A model generated the notes under the pieces. It did no database searches, had not been told where the DNA came from, and saw nothing but the letters and a program-made list of their open reading frames with translations. Position numbers and translations under genes: made by a program. Source: Megalobrama amblycephala (lineage: Eukaryota > Chordata > Actinopteri > Cypriniformes > Xenocyprididae). Taken from it: a stretch of DNA of 64,000 bases. Where the stretch lies: assembly GCF_018812025.1 (NCBI RefSeq), contig NC_063045.1, positions 56,615,957-56,679,956 of the forward strand, read 5' to 3'. Numbering within the stretch: position 1 is the first letter of the stretch; every line of letters starts with the position of its first letter. Below, piece by piece: positions 11,890 through 25,833 of the stretch.

Positions 11890-11953
<64 letters not shown>
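11890..11953 (+). repeat. (GATA)n microsatellite
   Basis: A perfect GATA tetranucleotide run of about 16 units. It is followed, after a short gap, by an inverted TATC run near 11966-11980, so the two could pair as a small hairpin. Confidence 0.97.
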
Positions 11954-12686
11954 CTATCCAGCACTCTATCTATCTATCTGTCTGATTGCATGTAATCTGG
12001 ATTATGTAATCAGATTCCAAAAATAAAGTACTTGTAATATTTAGATTATATTATGTTTTAAAATACTCATAATCAGACTAAATTTACTTTTTATTGATTA
12101 CATGAATTATGAATTATGTTCTTCTCAAATTATTCATAATTCATTGGTCATTCATTCAGCTGAAAAGTAATCCAAAAGTAGTCAGATCATATTACATTAA
12201 ATGTGTAATGTATTACGTTACTAACTACAATTTTTGTCATGTAATTTGGAATCAATAACAGACTACAATTTATAAGTAATCTACCCAGCACTGTTTTTTT
12301 TTATGTTAAAAAGTTTTTAAGTTTATGTTTTTCGTCTAATTCTTTTACTTTATTTCAGTTAATGGAAACCATTTTTAATGATTTTTTATTATTGAAAATT
12401 ACTTTAATCTGTCCAGATTTTAAAATGTCAAAAAGTGCATTCCAGGTCTTCTGAAGTCATACAAAAGCATTTTTTGTGAGGTGGGGAAAAAAAAGAGATT
12501 TAAGTCAAAATTATTAAAAAACAAAAAAATTCAGTTCAAATGAATGTCTCACTCATTTTCCTTTGAGTTCCATGTAAGAAAGAGTCATATGTGTTTGGAA
12601 ATAAAGGCGAGTAAATAATGACAGAATTTTCTTTTTTGGGTAAACTACCCTTTTAAGTTAACATATCTTTTCCTTTTAATCTGCAG

Positions 12687-12817
12687 CATCTACCTACCAG
12701 AAGACGTATGCACACAAATATCAAAACAATAACTATTACAACAACAGTAAGAGACGCTACAGTGAGTCGCAGTACCGTCATCGCTGGTCAAAAACAACTG
12801 ATGACCCCATACACTGA
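12687..12817 (+). CDS. vcan: Versican C-terminal tail exon with stop codon
   Basis: A CTGCAG acceptor is followed by a phase-1 frame that runs 43 codons to TGA at 12815-12817. The tail is basic and unusually rich in Tyr and Asn (QKTYAHKYQNNNYYNNSKRR), then RHRWSKTTDDPIH. Mammalian versican also ends in a short basic tail with an RWS motif after the sushi domain, so placement and length fit. This part is the least conserved of the protein. Confidence 0.88.
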
Positions 12818-13175
12818 TCTCCATCCTGACCTACAGATGCTTCACATCCACAGAGAAGGTCTTCAGTCTAAAGGGGCGAAACCAAACTATGTGCCTGATG
12901 AATGTTTTAGAGCCGAAGTGAATTACCCTGAGGGACTGCAAAAAAACACCATCATCCACCCACTGAGAGTGTACTTTATCTTTGACTATGCATATTGTAA
13001 TAATGTCTTAATGTTTTGACATGGGGAGGGGGTCTCTGGTTGAAATGTATATAGTAGAGATAATGAACAAGTAAAAACAGCTGTGAATGGTGACTGTTTT
13101 TTTTTTGTTTTTTTTTCCAATCCGTAACTTTTGCTTACAAAGAACTGGATTTCCTGTTCTCTCTGGCTAAATAAA
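12818..13175 (+). other. vcan: Versican 3' untranslated region (proximal)
   Basis: The sequence after the stop codon has no exon-like frame. AATAAA at 13170-13175 is the first good poly(A) signal and 13680-13685 is a second. The 3'UTR could therefore end near 13.2 or 13.7 kb. Ends are inferred only. Confidence 0.55.
13170..13175 (+). terminator. Candidate poly(A) signal of versican (AATAAA)
   Basis: A canonical hexamer 353 bp after the stop codon. No transcript evidence can be seen in sequence alone. Confidence 0.45.
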
Positions 13176-13679
13176 AGAGCACTATGGTACGAGCAGAGCA
13201 TAAACAGAACAATTACAGTACGAAGAGTAAAAGAACAATAGGCATTATATTGTTTAACATTGTGGTGAGGGGGGGTTCAAAAGGGATGTCACGAGGCTGG
13301 AGGACAATGCTGAAAGGACTGCAACTCATGACTGGAAAGCAAATCTTCATCAACATCTTCCGCGGCAGCATCCTTTCTAGTTGTGAGGATTACTCTGATA
13401 ACACCAAACTATTGTACACTCTCATAATCATATTCTCATATGGCATCAAAATATATATTTTAGGCAGTTTTTTTTTTTTTTTTATATGTGGGTTTGTAAT
13501 ATAACCATTTTTACTTTTTTAAATGAATGTCATGGTAAAATTTGAAAATATGAATACTGTATGTGTGGTTGAATGAACTAGCATTTTTGTCAAACATTAT
13601 TACAAATGTTACATGAAGCCATAGAAGTTTAATTTATTGCTGAAGATACATATAACAATGAATGAACTGTGAGATTTTG

Positions 13680-13685
13680 AATAAA
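13680..13685 (+). terminator. Second candidate poly(A) signal of versican (AATAAA)
   Basis: A canonical hexamer (TGAATAAAGC) 863 bp after the stop codon. It could give a longer 3'UTR isoform. Confidence 0.4.
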
Positions 13686-14299
13686 GCGCTATTAGTATAT
13701 TATGAACACGTTTGAACCGTGTGTTTGATTGCATTTCAGAAAAAATTAATTCTGATAGAAAGTTGTTGTAGTGGCTGATGTTGACCAAAGGAGGGCGATG
13801 TAACGGTAAAGGAGATTTTCCCGCGCCATCATGAAGTTGGTGTGTGACAGGAATGAACAGACAGCTGCTCCGTTTTGACATTTTTCTACTGGACGCTTTA
13901 ACCAACTTGATAACGTTGACACGGTAAGGACGTGGTTGTTAGCACTGAACAATGTTCGATGCTCTTTATCATATAAAAAAAGTCAAGCTTAGTGTGTTTT
14001 TTTGTCTGAGAGACTTTGGCAAGCAAATGTGTTTAGACCAGAAGAAGCTAAGATGGTTTCAGTTTAATTGACACTTGCTCTGAAATAACTATATTTAGTT
14101 AAAGACCCATAAAAAATATAGTTTTGTGGCATTAGTCTATGTCTGTTAGCCTTTAGGCTGTCTTACTGTAGCCTATGTGCTATTGTCGGCAATGTTTGTG
14201 ACACCATTGTCAAATTTTGCTGGTTCAAATAATGTTTAAAATATAACACTTTTGAGAGACCAACCTCCTCCCTGCAATATGTTCTTGAACTTTTAATTC

Positions 14300-15110
14300 T
14301 TAAAGGATTCATTTTTTAAAATGAAAATTAGCCCAAGCATTTCTCACCCTCAAGCCATCCTAGGTGTATATGACTTTCTTATTTCTTATTAACATAATCA
14401 CAGAAATATTAATAAATATCCTGACTTTTCTGAGCTCTATAATGGCAGTGATAAGGATCAATGAGTATGAGCTGAAGAAATTGCTTCCGTCCACATCTAT
14501 CCATTATAAACGTACTCCACATGGCTCCGGGGGGGTAGTAAAGGCCTTCTGAAGCAAAGCAATGCGTTTGTGTAAAAAAAATATCCATATTTAAACAAGT
14601 TATGAAGTAAAGTATGTAGCTTCCACCTTCCGTATTGAAGTTACGAAGAAAGTGTAAACTGGCGTCACGTCAGTTCCATTTTTTTCCGTAAGTTGAATAT
14701 AGGCTGTAGGACGAAGCGTAAGCTTTGTGAACTGCAAGAGTTTTACACTTTCTGCGTACATTGAATACCGAAGGTGGCTCGTGTGGAAGCTAGATATTTT
14801 ACTTCTTAACTTGTTAAATATGGATTTTTTTTACACAAACGCATCGCTTCGATTCAGAAGGCCTTTATTAACCCCCCGGAGAAGTGGGGAGTACATATTT
14901 ATGATGTATGGATGTGGATGGAAGCTCTTTTTTCAGCTCATACTCATTGATCCCTATCACTGCCATTATAAAGCTCGGATGCGTCAGGATATTTATTAAC
15001 ATTTCTGTTATTGTGTTCATCAGAAAGAAGAAAGTCATATACACCTAGGATGGCTTGAGGGTGAGTAAAACTTGGGCTAATTTTCATTTCAAAGTGAACT
15101 AATCCTTTAA
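14300..15110. mobile_element. Large hairpin MITE, TTAA-AGGATTCATTTT variant
   Basis: The left end (TTAAAGGATTCA, then CACCCTCAAGCCATCCTAGG) is inverted at the right end (CCTAGGATGGCTTGAGGGTG, then GAACTAATCCTTTAA). The inverted match continues through the AGCTTCCACCTTC and CATATTTAACAAG regions toward the centre near 14680. It ends in TTAA at both sides and shares the right-hand TTAA with the next element. Non-autonomous. Confidence 0.8.
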
Positions 15111-15832
15111 AGGTCCAGTTTTTCGTGTTTTTTTGAAGCTTTGATTGTGTTTATAGTGTGCAATATAACGTGTTCATGTTTCGCGTGTAAAAAAAAACAG
15201 TATTTTTCACATAATTTACTTATCTGTATACCGCTGTTTCCACTGTCATAAAAACGGGCTGATGACTTCCTTGTTCTATGAAGTCCCTCCTTCAGAAATA
15301 CGTAACGAGTTCTGATTGTGCCAGCGGTTCCTGTGTTGTGATTCGACAGCAGCTTAGCGAACCTTGCCCGGAAAGGTCACGCCTCTTACCATAACGTGGA
15401 GATGCACGCGCTCAGTGTTATTGTAAACATGTCTTTAATTTTACCCTATCAATTTGAGCCAGAATCAGACCTGGTGATTGGACTGCGGGATGAGAATAAC
15501 AGCGTTTCGACGACATGGCGACAAACACACTCTACAAACGCAACTCTTGCTCTTCTCCGTGGGAGCGCAACAAGACCACGCCCCCTTTTTTTGTGTATTC
15601 CTGTGGGCGGAGGTTAGTCAAAAAACTGTTTTAGTGACATCATTAAAGAAGGAAGTAGAGGGATGTAGTCCAAACTGGCCGTTCGATGTAGGCGACTTCT
15701 GTTAAATAAAATATCTCGCTTGGCATTGAACTTTGAGCTTTAAAATTTTACAGATTTTATTTATACTCTAACAACAACATTACACACTAACTAAAGTTTG
15801 AAACATGGGATCACGAAGAACGGGACCTTTAA
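15107..15832. mobile_element. MITE with TTAA-AGGTCC ends
   Basis: It starts TTAAAGGTCC and ends GGGACCTTTAA. The right part carries the phrase ACACACTAACTAAAGTTTG, which recurs in the related element at 58776-59168. It directly abuts the preceding hairpin, using the same TTAA. Open frames inside it are chance. Confidence 0.65.
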
Positions 15833-17822
15833 GGATATTTAATTATTTTTTTATTATTATTTTGTATTTTTGAGCCAATCAGTGGAGATGAAAAAATATG
15901 TGAGAGAACTGGCAAAACAAATATAATGAAATATTTGCGATTTCTCTTCCTTGACATTTTTTTCTTTTCTTTTCTTTACTCTTCTTTTGTATTTTGGCAG
16001 AGTAGAAAACAACCAAACCAAATATGTATTTGACTGATTGTTTATTTTTGGGGTCAATGTTTTTTTTCACATTGATACAGTCAAATCATCCGTTTAATTA
16101 CTTTATGTACACAAAACATGGGTGGAAAATGTCTAAGCATCCAGTTCTAAAATTGATTCTGAAATCTTGTAAACAAGGCACATGTACAGTTGCCAGAGTC
16201 AAAACAAAATGAATAATGAATGAATGTGAATACATATGCAATTATTTTGAAACTTATTTTAGAACTGCTTTTCTTTTTTGTGGAGCTGGTAATTTAGTGT
16301 AGCATCTAATATGACCTTCAGGTCTAAACTGGCTGTGTTGACCCTAATAGTAATGATGGCAAGAATAAAACATCATTAAGTTGTTTTTGTCCTAGCTTGG
16401 CAGTCGGTTTTAATGGTTTGTTTCCAAATGCCTTGGCTTGACATTTTTTCTGAAGGTCTACTACTTCACAGACAAGTAAAGACTGAATGCAGCATGCTAA
16501 CTATGCACTTTTTTTGTTGTGCCATTATTTTTTTGCATCATCTCTGAGTAAACCTTTACCTGCAAGGTCTATTTTTTCTAGAATAGAAAATAAATTTCAT
16601 TGTGCTGTTTTTATTTTACTAAGTAACACAACATGGTCATTAGCACTGTCATCTTTTTGACCACCTCAGACTTGCTATTTGTAAACGGTAACATGCATAG
16701 ACTACTCATCACATCGGCTAAAATCTGGGTCGTGTGCTTTCTTTCACACGACTTCCTCTATCAAACTAATTTGTATTAACATTTGGCACCATTGCTATGG
16801 GCTATGTTTAAAGATAGGTTTTCTACGGTTTCATGAATTGATCACATCAGGTCTGAAATAGAACAAAACAGAAATACTAAAAACAATCTTTAGGAAAAAA
16901 AAACATATTTACTTTTAAAACACAATGGTTTTGTTATTATGTCAAATTTCTTCATTGTCCTGGACACACAAAAAATGTTTGACAGTGATGAGGTCGATAC
17001 ATTGAAGCTCTAAATTTTTTGTGACGTAGGGGAGACATCTTATAAACGCATTATTTCAAGAAAAAGATAATTAACATACATTTATAAACACTCTACTTGT
17101 ATATTTCAACAGTTTAAAAAAAATCACAGAACAATGTTTTGTTTCTTAATGTGACCTATGACTCAACATGGTTTGGTCCACACATAAAATGTTTTTGAAC
17201 AAAATTTAAAAAGGTATGTTTATAGAAAATAATACAATATAGCACCCTGTAAGGATGGCAAAAGGAAAAATTGCGTTAATTGTGCCATAAGGGTTCTGTA
17301 TGGTGTTTAGCACTTTCGTTGAATTTGTTTTCCAATCAGCAGAAAATATACAGTATTTTCCATCATGCTATTTATATGGGAAATGATGTTCTTGAATGAC
17401 AAACTAAGTGCTCAAAGGTATCAGTTCAAAGTATTTAAGCCTTTCTGTCATTCAGATCTAGAACATCCCTCAAGCTACTGCATGCTAAATGGAAGAGCAC
17501 AGTGTGAATTTCTACCTCAATCTCGCCAAATATTTCTTCCTTCAGCACTGCTGTAGCTATAATTAGCTATAATTTCTGTGGCATCCTATGAATTCTATTC
17601 CTGTCCTGTTGCCATCTTGTAATGAAGTCTTGATTTTGAGGGAAGAGGGCGCCTGAGGTGCCTAACCCTACAGAATCTTTCCTTCAAACAAACATCAGTT
17701 ACTTACTTTATCTATAAATCCTTCTGTATTACAGTATCTAGAGACTTTGTCACAGTTTTAATGCACTCGAACTAATGCCTTACATTATTACACTTAGTTC
17801 GTGAGTTATATAGTTTGTACAC

Positions 17823-18112
17823 TCAGTTGTTACTCTTGTAGCAGTAGACGCCGTAGAGTTTGTGCTTCTTGTCTGGGAATCCAGAGAAGCGTACGGCGGC
17901 CTCTGTGGGACTGCAGCGCCTGCGTGGTTTTGAGATCGGGTACCGTACACTGCCGTCTGCCAGCCAGCCTGCGTCGCAGCGGTCGTAGCCCAGCAGCTTC
18001 CATGCTGCGTACATCTGACCGACTTTGGCAATCTGAGCGCCATCCTTTTGACATGCCTGCACTGCCTCGTTATACGTAAGCTTGGAAGGGTGTATCAAAT
18101 AATAGAAACGTC
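17823..18112 (-). CDS. hapln1: HAPLN1 Link domain 2 exon, with stop codon
   Basis: Minus-strand exon with a TTTCTCCAG acceptor, phase 1 entry and a TGA stop at 17825-17823. It encodes the second Link (PTR) module: GRFYYLIHPSKLTYNEAVQA, then CQKDGAQIAKVGQMYAAWKL, GYDRCDAGWLADGSVRYPIS, and RRRCSPTEAAVRF with a closing YGVYCY. The four cysteines of the link fold are present. Link modules bind hyaluronan. The protein ends in YKSNN, close to mammalian length. The teleost paralogue (hapln1a or hapln1b) is not decided. Confidence 0.97.
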
Positions 18113-18260
18113 CTGGAGAAAAGAAAAGGGAAATGAGTTTATTCTCAAAGCTGGTTACAGTCAAATAATTTGCATTAGAGATTCTTTGCATGGGTGAACT
18201 CATGCATTATGTATCACATCAATTGCATTACAGTTGCTAGCCTATTTCAAATGTCTTTTA

Positions 18261-19584
<1,324 letters not shown>

Positions 19585-19947
19585 CTTGCAGGTCAAGGGA
19601 TACAACTGCTGTATCATCCTCCAAGCCATCGATGACTTCACACTTATATTTCCCATAATCCTCTAGAGTGATCTCGGTGATAACCAGTGAGGCATCATTC
19701 TCGCTGGCAGCCTGAAGGTGCACGCGGCCATGGAATTGACCATAGCTCTTTTTGTGGAAGCCCATTGCTACGAAAACATCGATTTCCTTTAGATAGTCTG
19801 AAGTCAGTTTAGTCCATTTAATCCTCAGTTTGGGATTTGGTGCAGACGAGGGATCCCGGTTGAACTTGCATGTCAGTGTGGCGTTACCTCCACGTTGTGA
19901 GATTACTTTGGGTTGAGCTGTGTCCACTGAGAGTTTGGGTCCATTTT
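19585..19947 (-). CDS. hapln1: HAPLN1 Ig V-type domain exon
   Basis: A 363-bp minus-strand exon, phase 1-1, with a TTTTAG acceptor and a G|GTAAAA donor. It encodes NGPKLSVDTAQPKVISQRGG, then NATLTCKFNRD, IKWTKLTSDYLKEIDVFVAM and LEDYGKYKCEVIDGLEDDT. The Ig disulfide cysteines lie in LTCKF and YKCEV, and DYGKYKC is the classic V-set motif. In link protein the Ig module contacts the matching Ig module of the proteoglycan G1 region. Confidence 0.97.
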
Positions 19948-21391
19948 CTAAAAATCAAAGAATGAGATATTCAGATGTTCATTCAAAGAAGTAAAGAAAT
20001 AGACACAATAATAATGCAGATTGCAACTGATTTAATAGCCATGGCTCTGATTTGTTTGTCCCTGTTGCATTGGTTAGTGTCAATAACTTAAGGCGTTTCA
20101 CAAAAATGATGGCATGAATCTGTCCTTGTCTTATTGCTACAGGCTGTTGTGGTTATGCAAATACATGAATCATCATGTTTGCTACATTTCTTAGTAATGA
20201 AATTCCCCTACGTGTTTATGACAGAAACTGTGCACGCTCTTCCAATGAAGACACTCCAGTAGGTGTTGCTACTCTTGCAACCATTTTGGTGCACATATAA
20301 TTATAATGTTGGCCAGTTTTTTCTTAAATCCATAATCCCAAAACTAAATTATTGCACTTTTGTATCTATTGTACCTATTTAGAGTTTAGAGGAGGGTTAC
20401 ACTGTATGATAAGCTTGACAAATCTGATTCTCATAATGGTTGAAAAGTGGTGAAAGACATATTTATGATTTGCTGAAGATATGATTGGAGAATTGTCGTC
20501 CAAGGTAAAACAAATGTTTTCATTTTTAAATAAATGTTAGAGGGATTTATATGTCAAAATAACTCTCCCGTACTCTTCCCCATGAACACGTGGGTCAGAT
20601 AAGGATCTGAGTTAGACTTGGACTGTCACAAACAAGTTCTCAACAACACCCTGATGAATCTGTTGAAAACCTGCAAGTTATCGAGTCAGCAAACAGACAC
20701 TACAGCTGAACTGCAGAAGAATTCAGCTTCTGCTAAGGGAATGCTTCTGTCAAAACGTCAACCAAACATTGAGTACAGGCACTGGCACAGTGTCCTAACC
20801 AGGTGCAATGCAACAAGTTTCTATCTTTAAAACTGTTGAAAAGTCTCACAGGATTTCAGATTTTTGAACAAATGTGATTTCACTGGTGGCTACTGTGCAT
20901 GATTCAAAATAGAAAAAAAGAAATTAAACCTAAGCTACCAAGTCATGTTGTGCATTTGATGTGGCTTTTTAGGTCAAAATGTTGCATTTTTCCTGGTTAG
21001 GACACATTATGGTGTTTTTATACTTATTAATACTTAATGTATTGTTGTTCTCACAAACCAGTCTTGGTTATTTTGCATACCCAGACGGGGAGGCTGATAA
21101 TACTATAATCAGATCTCAGCATGAGTAAATATGGAGCTTATCAATTATTTAACACTTGTAGTAAGTAATTCCAGCCACTTTGCGTTCTGTGATGGGAGCC
21201 AGAGGGTTTCAAATCACCTAAGCCCAATGAGCCCAACACCCAATGAGATAATTACGGTGAGTGCCACTGTTAAGAAATGCCCGAGGGGAACACCATTTAG
21301 GGGATGGGCAGTACAACCCCCTCTCTATCTCTGTACACTCTCTTTCTACAATTTACTTTCACACACATACACACCATTTTCCATCACTTAC
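19948..21391 (-). other. HAPLN1 intron 1 of the coding region
   Basis: A 1.4-kb intron with no supported exon and no recognised mobile element. Confidence 0.5.
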
Positions 21392-21497
21392 CTGAGATGT
21401 ATATGGTCCTGTAGTGCTCCAGGTCACTGTAAGCCTCATCAAAGTTGTCAGCTCGGCTCTCGGAGAGGACCAAGAGGAAAAAAAGCAGGAAGGTCAT
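21392..21497 (-). CDS. hapln1: HAPLN1 first coding exon (signal peptide)
   Basis: Minus-strand ATG at 21497 with an A at -3, then MTFLLFFLLVLSESRA, a typical secretory signal peptide with probable cleavage near SRA|D. The frame continues DNFDEAYSDLEHYRTIYIS and leaves in phase 1 at a G|GTAAGT donor. An acceptor (CTATGTAG) 40 bp upstream of the ATG suggests the exon spans 21392-21537 with 40 bp of 5'UTR. The total coding length from the four exons is 353 codons, against 354 in human. Confidence 0.93.
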
Positions 21498-21537
21498 CTT
21501 GATTTATAGCACCGGGGGGGGGTTGGGAGGTACTTCA
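21498..21537 (-). other. hapln1: HAPLN1 5'UTR portion of first coding exon
   Basis: Between a plausible acceptor (TTCTCTATGTAG) and the ATG. It contains a run of nine or more C on the sense strand, an oddity this close to the start codon. Confidence 0.5.
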
Positions 21538-22072
21538 CTACATAGAGAACACAGGAATAAGGGCAGTCAGACAGTGTGCATTTTACAAAACCATTTATCT
21601 ACTGTATATCCTAACTAGTTTAATATTATACAGGAGACATTCTTCAAAGTTATATAATTAGGCTTTATGGAGTTTGTGAGAGAGTTCAGTTTTTTGTGAC
21701 TTGCACCAGATCTCATACACGTTTCCATCTGCAGTAACTCCCCAGTGCAGTGCTGTCACGCAGACCCAAGCGCACACAGTGTCCTTTTCACCACATCGCT
21801 CAGAAAGCCACTCACACAAATAGGACAGCTACAGAAATAAATGACTAGGACCGTTAAACTTTTAACGCATTCATAAATCCCAATTAACACTAGTGCAATC
21901 CGACTGCAAGTGCTGCAGGACTGCCTCCTGTACCCTTCACCTTAAGAGGCACTGAAGTATGAGAAAAGTGCAGTCAAGATGCTCACTACGGCACAAACTA
22001 GCACAAAACTTTGCAGGCACACTTCTAACACAGATCGTCTCCCTACAGACAACAAGCTCAGAAAGGACTTAC

Positions 22073-22150
22073 CATCTTATGGAGTGTGTGCTCCCGGTCA
22101 CTAGCGCATGTGAGGACAGCTACACAACAGATCAGGGTTAGAAAGTGTGT
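22073..22150 (-). ncRNA. hapln1: Possible alternative 5'UTR exon of HAPLN1
   Basis: On the minus strand ATG|GTAAGTCC at 22073/22072 is a strong splice donor. It lies only 0.5 kb upstream of the acceptor of the first coding exon. The 5' end is unknown; the end given here is nominal. Weak: a donor alone. Confidence 0.22.
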
Positions 22151-24939
22151 AGACTCCTCTCTCTCTGCAGTCACTCTGATTGATCCGTTTTTTTTCTTCA
22201 TTCATTTCAGAGTGCTGACGCACTGAGGTAGTTCCTCTCTACTGCAGTCAGCAGAACTGCTCTGCAGAGTAGCCAACCCCCCCAAACCCAGCCTGCAAAC
22301 AGTCATTACGCATACCAGGAAGCCACCGCTGATAACAGTGAGGACTCGCAGATGCAGTGCCCTCTCCTGTGACAGATAAGTTACCATGGTACAGTGAGCT
22401 TGCTCAACTGTGACAAGGTAAAATCATATGGGTTCAGTGCAGGCAAAGGATACCAAGTCCTCTGTTGCAAAACAAAAAGACAAAATACAGTGCAAAGGAG
22501 CTCTAGGCATTGTTTCAAAAAAGTAATATAATGAATTAGGCAGGGGCTTGGAGGACTCCACATGGGTCTGCTGTGCTAAATTGCCCTACGAGGCCATTTT
22601 ATGGCACAACTGTTACGGTTAAAAGAATTCGTTCCCGCCCAAATGACCCTAAGGCCTTTTTAGTGTAACGACTGTCAAACATGCTCTGTTTTGCAGACTG
22701 ACGGTTAACCAAACACAGGCCGTTAACTCTTATCCACACTAACTGGGCTGTTGACAGAGGACACTGTTACCAACCACATTCCTTTGTGAGACTCCATTGT
22801 ATACAGTGAGGTCAAGCACAGGGAAAACAATTCATGCCTTGAGTTTTTAAATGTGGGTAAACGTCCTAAACGCATTTAATGCAGTTGATCAGAAAACAGC
22901 AATGGTTTAGAAACTGTGCCAGACCACCAGCTAATACACATAAGCATTACAAGAATCTTAGTCTTGCACAACTTGAGAACTTATCTTCTGGGAAGAGGCA
23001 CTGATTCTGCAATTGGGGGGAAAAAGTCCCTCGTTGTTGAAATCACTTGCTTCCAGAAAACAAATTTGATTGGTGAATTGGCTTTAAGACAGTCCAGTTT
23101 AAACAGTGACTCAATACTCTGATACTTTACCTTGTACTACTCTTGTTTTTGTATGTTTAAGCCAGGGTGCTGTTACTACCTTGACATTAAATCCTGATCT
23201 CTAAAGTAAGCATTGCCAGCTTCATTTGTTGTTAAACAACAATGCCAATTTTTCAGTAATAATGCTTAAGGTATAATAGTTGCCTGACCAGGTCACTTGC
23301 AAAGTCTTAGTGCTAGATCTTATTTTCTGTGAAGAAAATAAATGACTTGTCAACAATCTGAGGTCTGGGACAGGTCCTGATCAAACATGCTTGTTTAACT
23401 CGAGCACAGATTGTCCCAGATTGTTTCTGTAGAACTTTCCAGTCCTCATTTGGAAATCCCTTTTGAAAGATCCAAACCCTTCTTTTGTTATGCTTTTTAC
23501 CGAATGATGTAAAGTGTTTAGTTAACTGGGCTTTTTAGTATGTGTCTATTAGTGTCATTTTAAAGTGATGTTTGATAGCATGGGCTCTGAAATTAACTTT
23601 CCTGATGTAAATAGTACTTTTTAATGCATTGGGTTTGGCTCCTAAAAAACCCAATTTCAAAGATAAGAAAGATTTGCATATTTGAATAGAACTAAATATT
23701 TATAGTCTTTACTTAGAACCTTTGTTATAAAAGTCTTTTGTTAGTACAAGAAAATATATTGCTAGACACGTCCAGGTTTGGAGACTAAACGCATAAGTTG
23801 ACAGTATACAAAGTTTGACTACACAATGGACAATGGTCGACACGACTTGGGGGGCATTTCATTATGTCACTCCTCAACAACTTCTTCTGGTTTCTGAGCA
23901 GCTGTAAAACTCAGGGAGATTATGGATTCTTTTTGGCCAGAACCTCATTCCCCTTTGACCCCATTCCCTAATGTGCCAAAACATAATTGAATTGAGTAGT
24001 CGTCGTTGATCACTTTACATTACTATGAGGGCTATTCCTTTCCTTTCATTTGGCAGTAGATCCCATGAGGTGATAGTGGTTGTGTTTTTTCACGTTCATT
24101 TAGTGCCAAACATATATAGCAAATGTAACTTTCAGTGATCCTGCATTATGCTAGTCAACCTAATTTCAAGCAATGTGTTCTTTCAGAAAGCACTGCAAAA
24201 TATAATATCAGGATTATCTAAACTTAGGATTATCTTAATCGGTTATCTAAACTTAGAGCACAGAGATGTCCTTTAGCAATCCTGATAACACCTGATAGCA
24301 ATAGAGAGTATGATCTAATTTCAATGTGAGATGAATGTATGAGCATGTTAGATAAAGATCGTGTTTGTAATGTGTTTGCTAAATGGGTTAATTATTCTTG
24401 CCAGGAAAGACAGAGATATTTGAATGGCCTAAGGCAGTAAACCTGCTGAGTCCACAGTAAACCTGAGCAGATGGCAGTGGTGATTTTCAGGTGAATGCAG
24501 AAACAGTTCAACACATAAATAGATGCAGTGTAAACCTGTGATTTCAATGACTCATGTTTAAAGCTTACCTTTGATTCTACAAAGCATATTGTAACCCTTA
24601 ATCTCCATAACATCAGTAAGAGGACTGTTTTCACCCTTCAAACAAGTCGCTGTCTTTGAAGGCCACACAATCTCTCTGCACAAGACATTAGACCGATGAC
24701 AGTGCATGAATGGAATCCTAAAACCTCTCATTTACAGTGAAATCAGGCTTATTTTCAGTGTTTGTCACTCAGTCTACCTAAACGTCCTGTTTTAGTTACT
24801 AAGGACAGTTTTACACTAAAGTCCTGAAAAAGCAGTTTAAGCTTGACCACTTAATACCAGCATTAACATTGCAAGCGTTTGTGATGAAATGGTTATTGAA
24901 ATCACCACGTCCTAACATTAAGATACATTTAGTTAAAGT

Positions 24940-25152
24940 AACACCATGTCTACACCAGACGCGAGCGGCGTCATGTGACAAAAGACAACAGAACCAGTTA
25001 TGATCATTGATGTTGTCTACACTGGATGTGGCGCGACACAAGTGACAAATCTCCAATAGTAATCTGATGCCTCTTTCTATTTATGACGTACTGACATGAA
25101 GGACAAATGCTTTGCAACAGGTTGCGGTTGTGTCCGGTGTAGACACGGTGTA
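24940..25152. mobile_element. Short inverted-repeat element (MITE)
   Basis: The left end CACCATGTCTACACC and the right end GGTGTAGACACGGTG are imperfect inverted copies, and the match continues as CAGACGCGAGC against GGTTGCGGTTG. No coding capacity. No target duplication was confirmed. Confidence 0.6.
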
Positions 25153-25166
25153 AGATATCTGACTTT

Positions 25167-25833
25167 TGCTGGGTTCAGACTACACAACATTTTTGCTGTC
25201 CGATTTTGCGATTTTTGGCTCCTAAATTCTTTTCGTGTCATGGACAAGAAACATGTCAGACTACACGTTGCTTCCTGACCAATTATCACTTGCCGTCTTT
25301 ACTTATGTGCATGATGTCATCGAGAAGTTGGAATTGTGTAAACAAACAATGGCAACCGAAGTGGCATGTTAGCTTAATGCTAATTCCAGTACTCATCAGG
25401 TTGCTCAGGCGCCTCTTCTATTGTTCGTCAGCATTTATCTTTTCTCACTCATGGTAGTCCCTCGAGGAAACATTATAAAGGCAGGAGTATTGTTGCCATA
25501 GTTCCACGAACCTTTCCTCTATTGCATAATTCCAGCTAGCAGCACCAATATCTTCTTCTCTCTTTCGTTTCACCATGTTTGAAAGCTGTGTATGGAAGAG
25601 CTTCTGTGCTCCTATTGGTCAATGTCACAAATTAAACATGCTCTTTCTGTTGTGACGTAGAGAAGCATCGCAGATGTGGCATTGGTTGTTATCCACTATG
25701 ACACACTATACAAGAAAAAAACGATTGATTCTTGCATCTCAACATCCATTCTCTTTTACGAATCAACATGACACCCTACATCAAAGGGATCGTGCCAAAA
25801 TCAGGGTGATATTGCACAGTCTGAACCTGGCAT
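25167..25833. mobile_element. MITE with GGGTTCAGAC inverted ends
   Basis: TGCTGGGTTCAGAC on the left matches GTCTGAACCTGGCA on the right in inverted orientation, and both lead into a CAC/ATTTTTG versus ATTGCAC zone. It begins 15 bp after the previous element. Non-autonomous. Confidence 0.6.

Larger units (their letters stand above)
10882..12686 (+). other. Versican last intron
   Basis: No exon is supported. It holds a MITE with TTAA ends (10928-11612), AT and GATA microsatellites, and a 3' fragment of a TTCACCC-family MITE at about 12430-12656 that ends in TAAACTACCCTTTTAA. Confidence 0.65.
13690..17822. other. Intergenic region between versican and HAPLN1 (tail to tail)
   Basis: The two genes converge here. 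Apart from the two MITEs at 14300-15110 and 15107-15832, I see no coding exon. Part of the right side (perhaps 15.8-17.8 kb) must be the HAPLN1 3'UTR. Reverse-strand AATAAA hexamers occur, for example at 16041-16046, but nothing in the sequence decides which is used. Confidence 0.6.

Noticed and set aside
15396..15705. Overlapping open frames of 73-75 codons
   Set aside because: They lie inside the TTAA MITE at 15107-15832 and have no protein-like motif.
17801..18079. Plus-strand frames opposite the HAPLN1 Link exons
   Set aside because: They are antisense shadows of well-conserved coding exons and have no protein features of their own.
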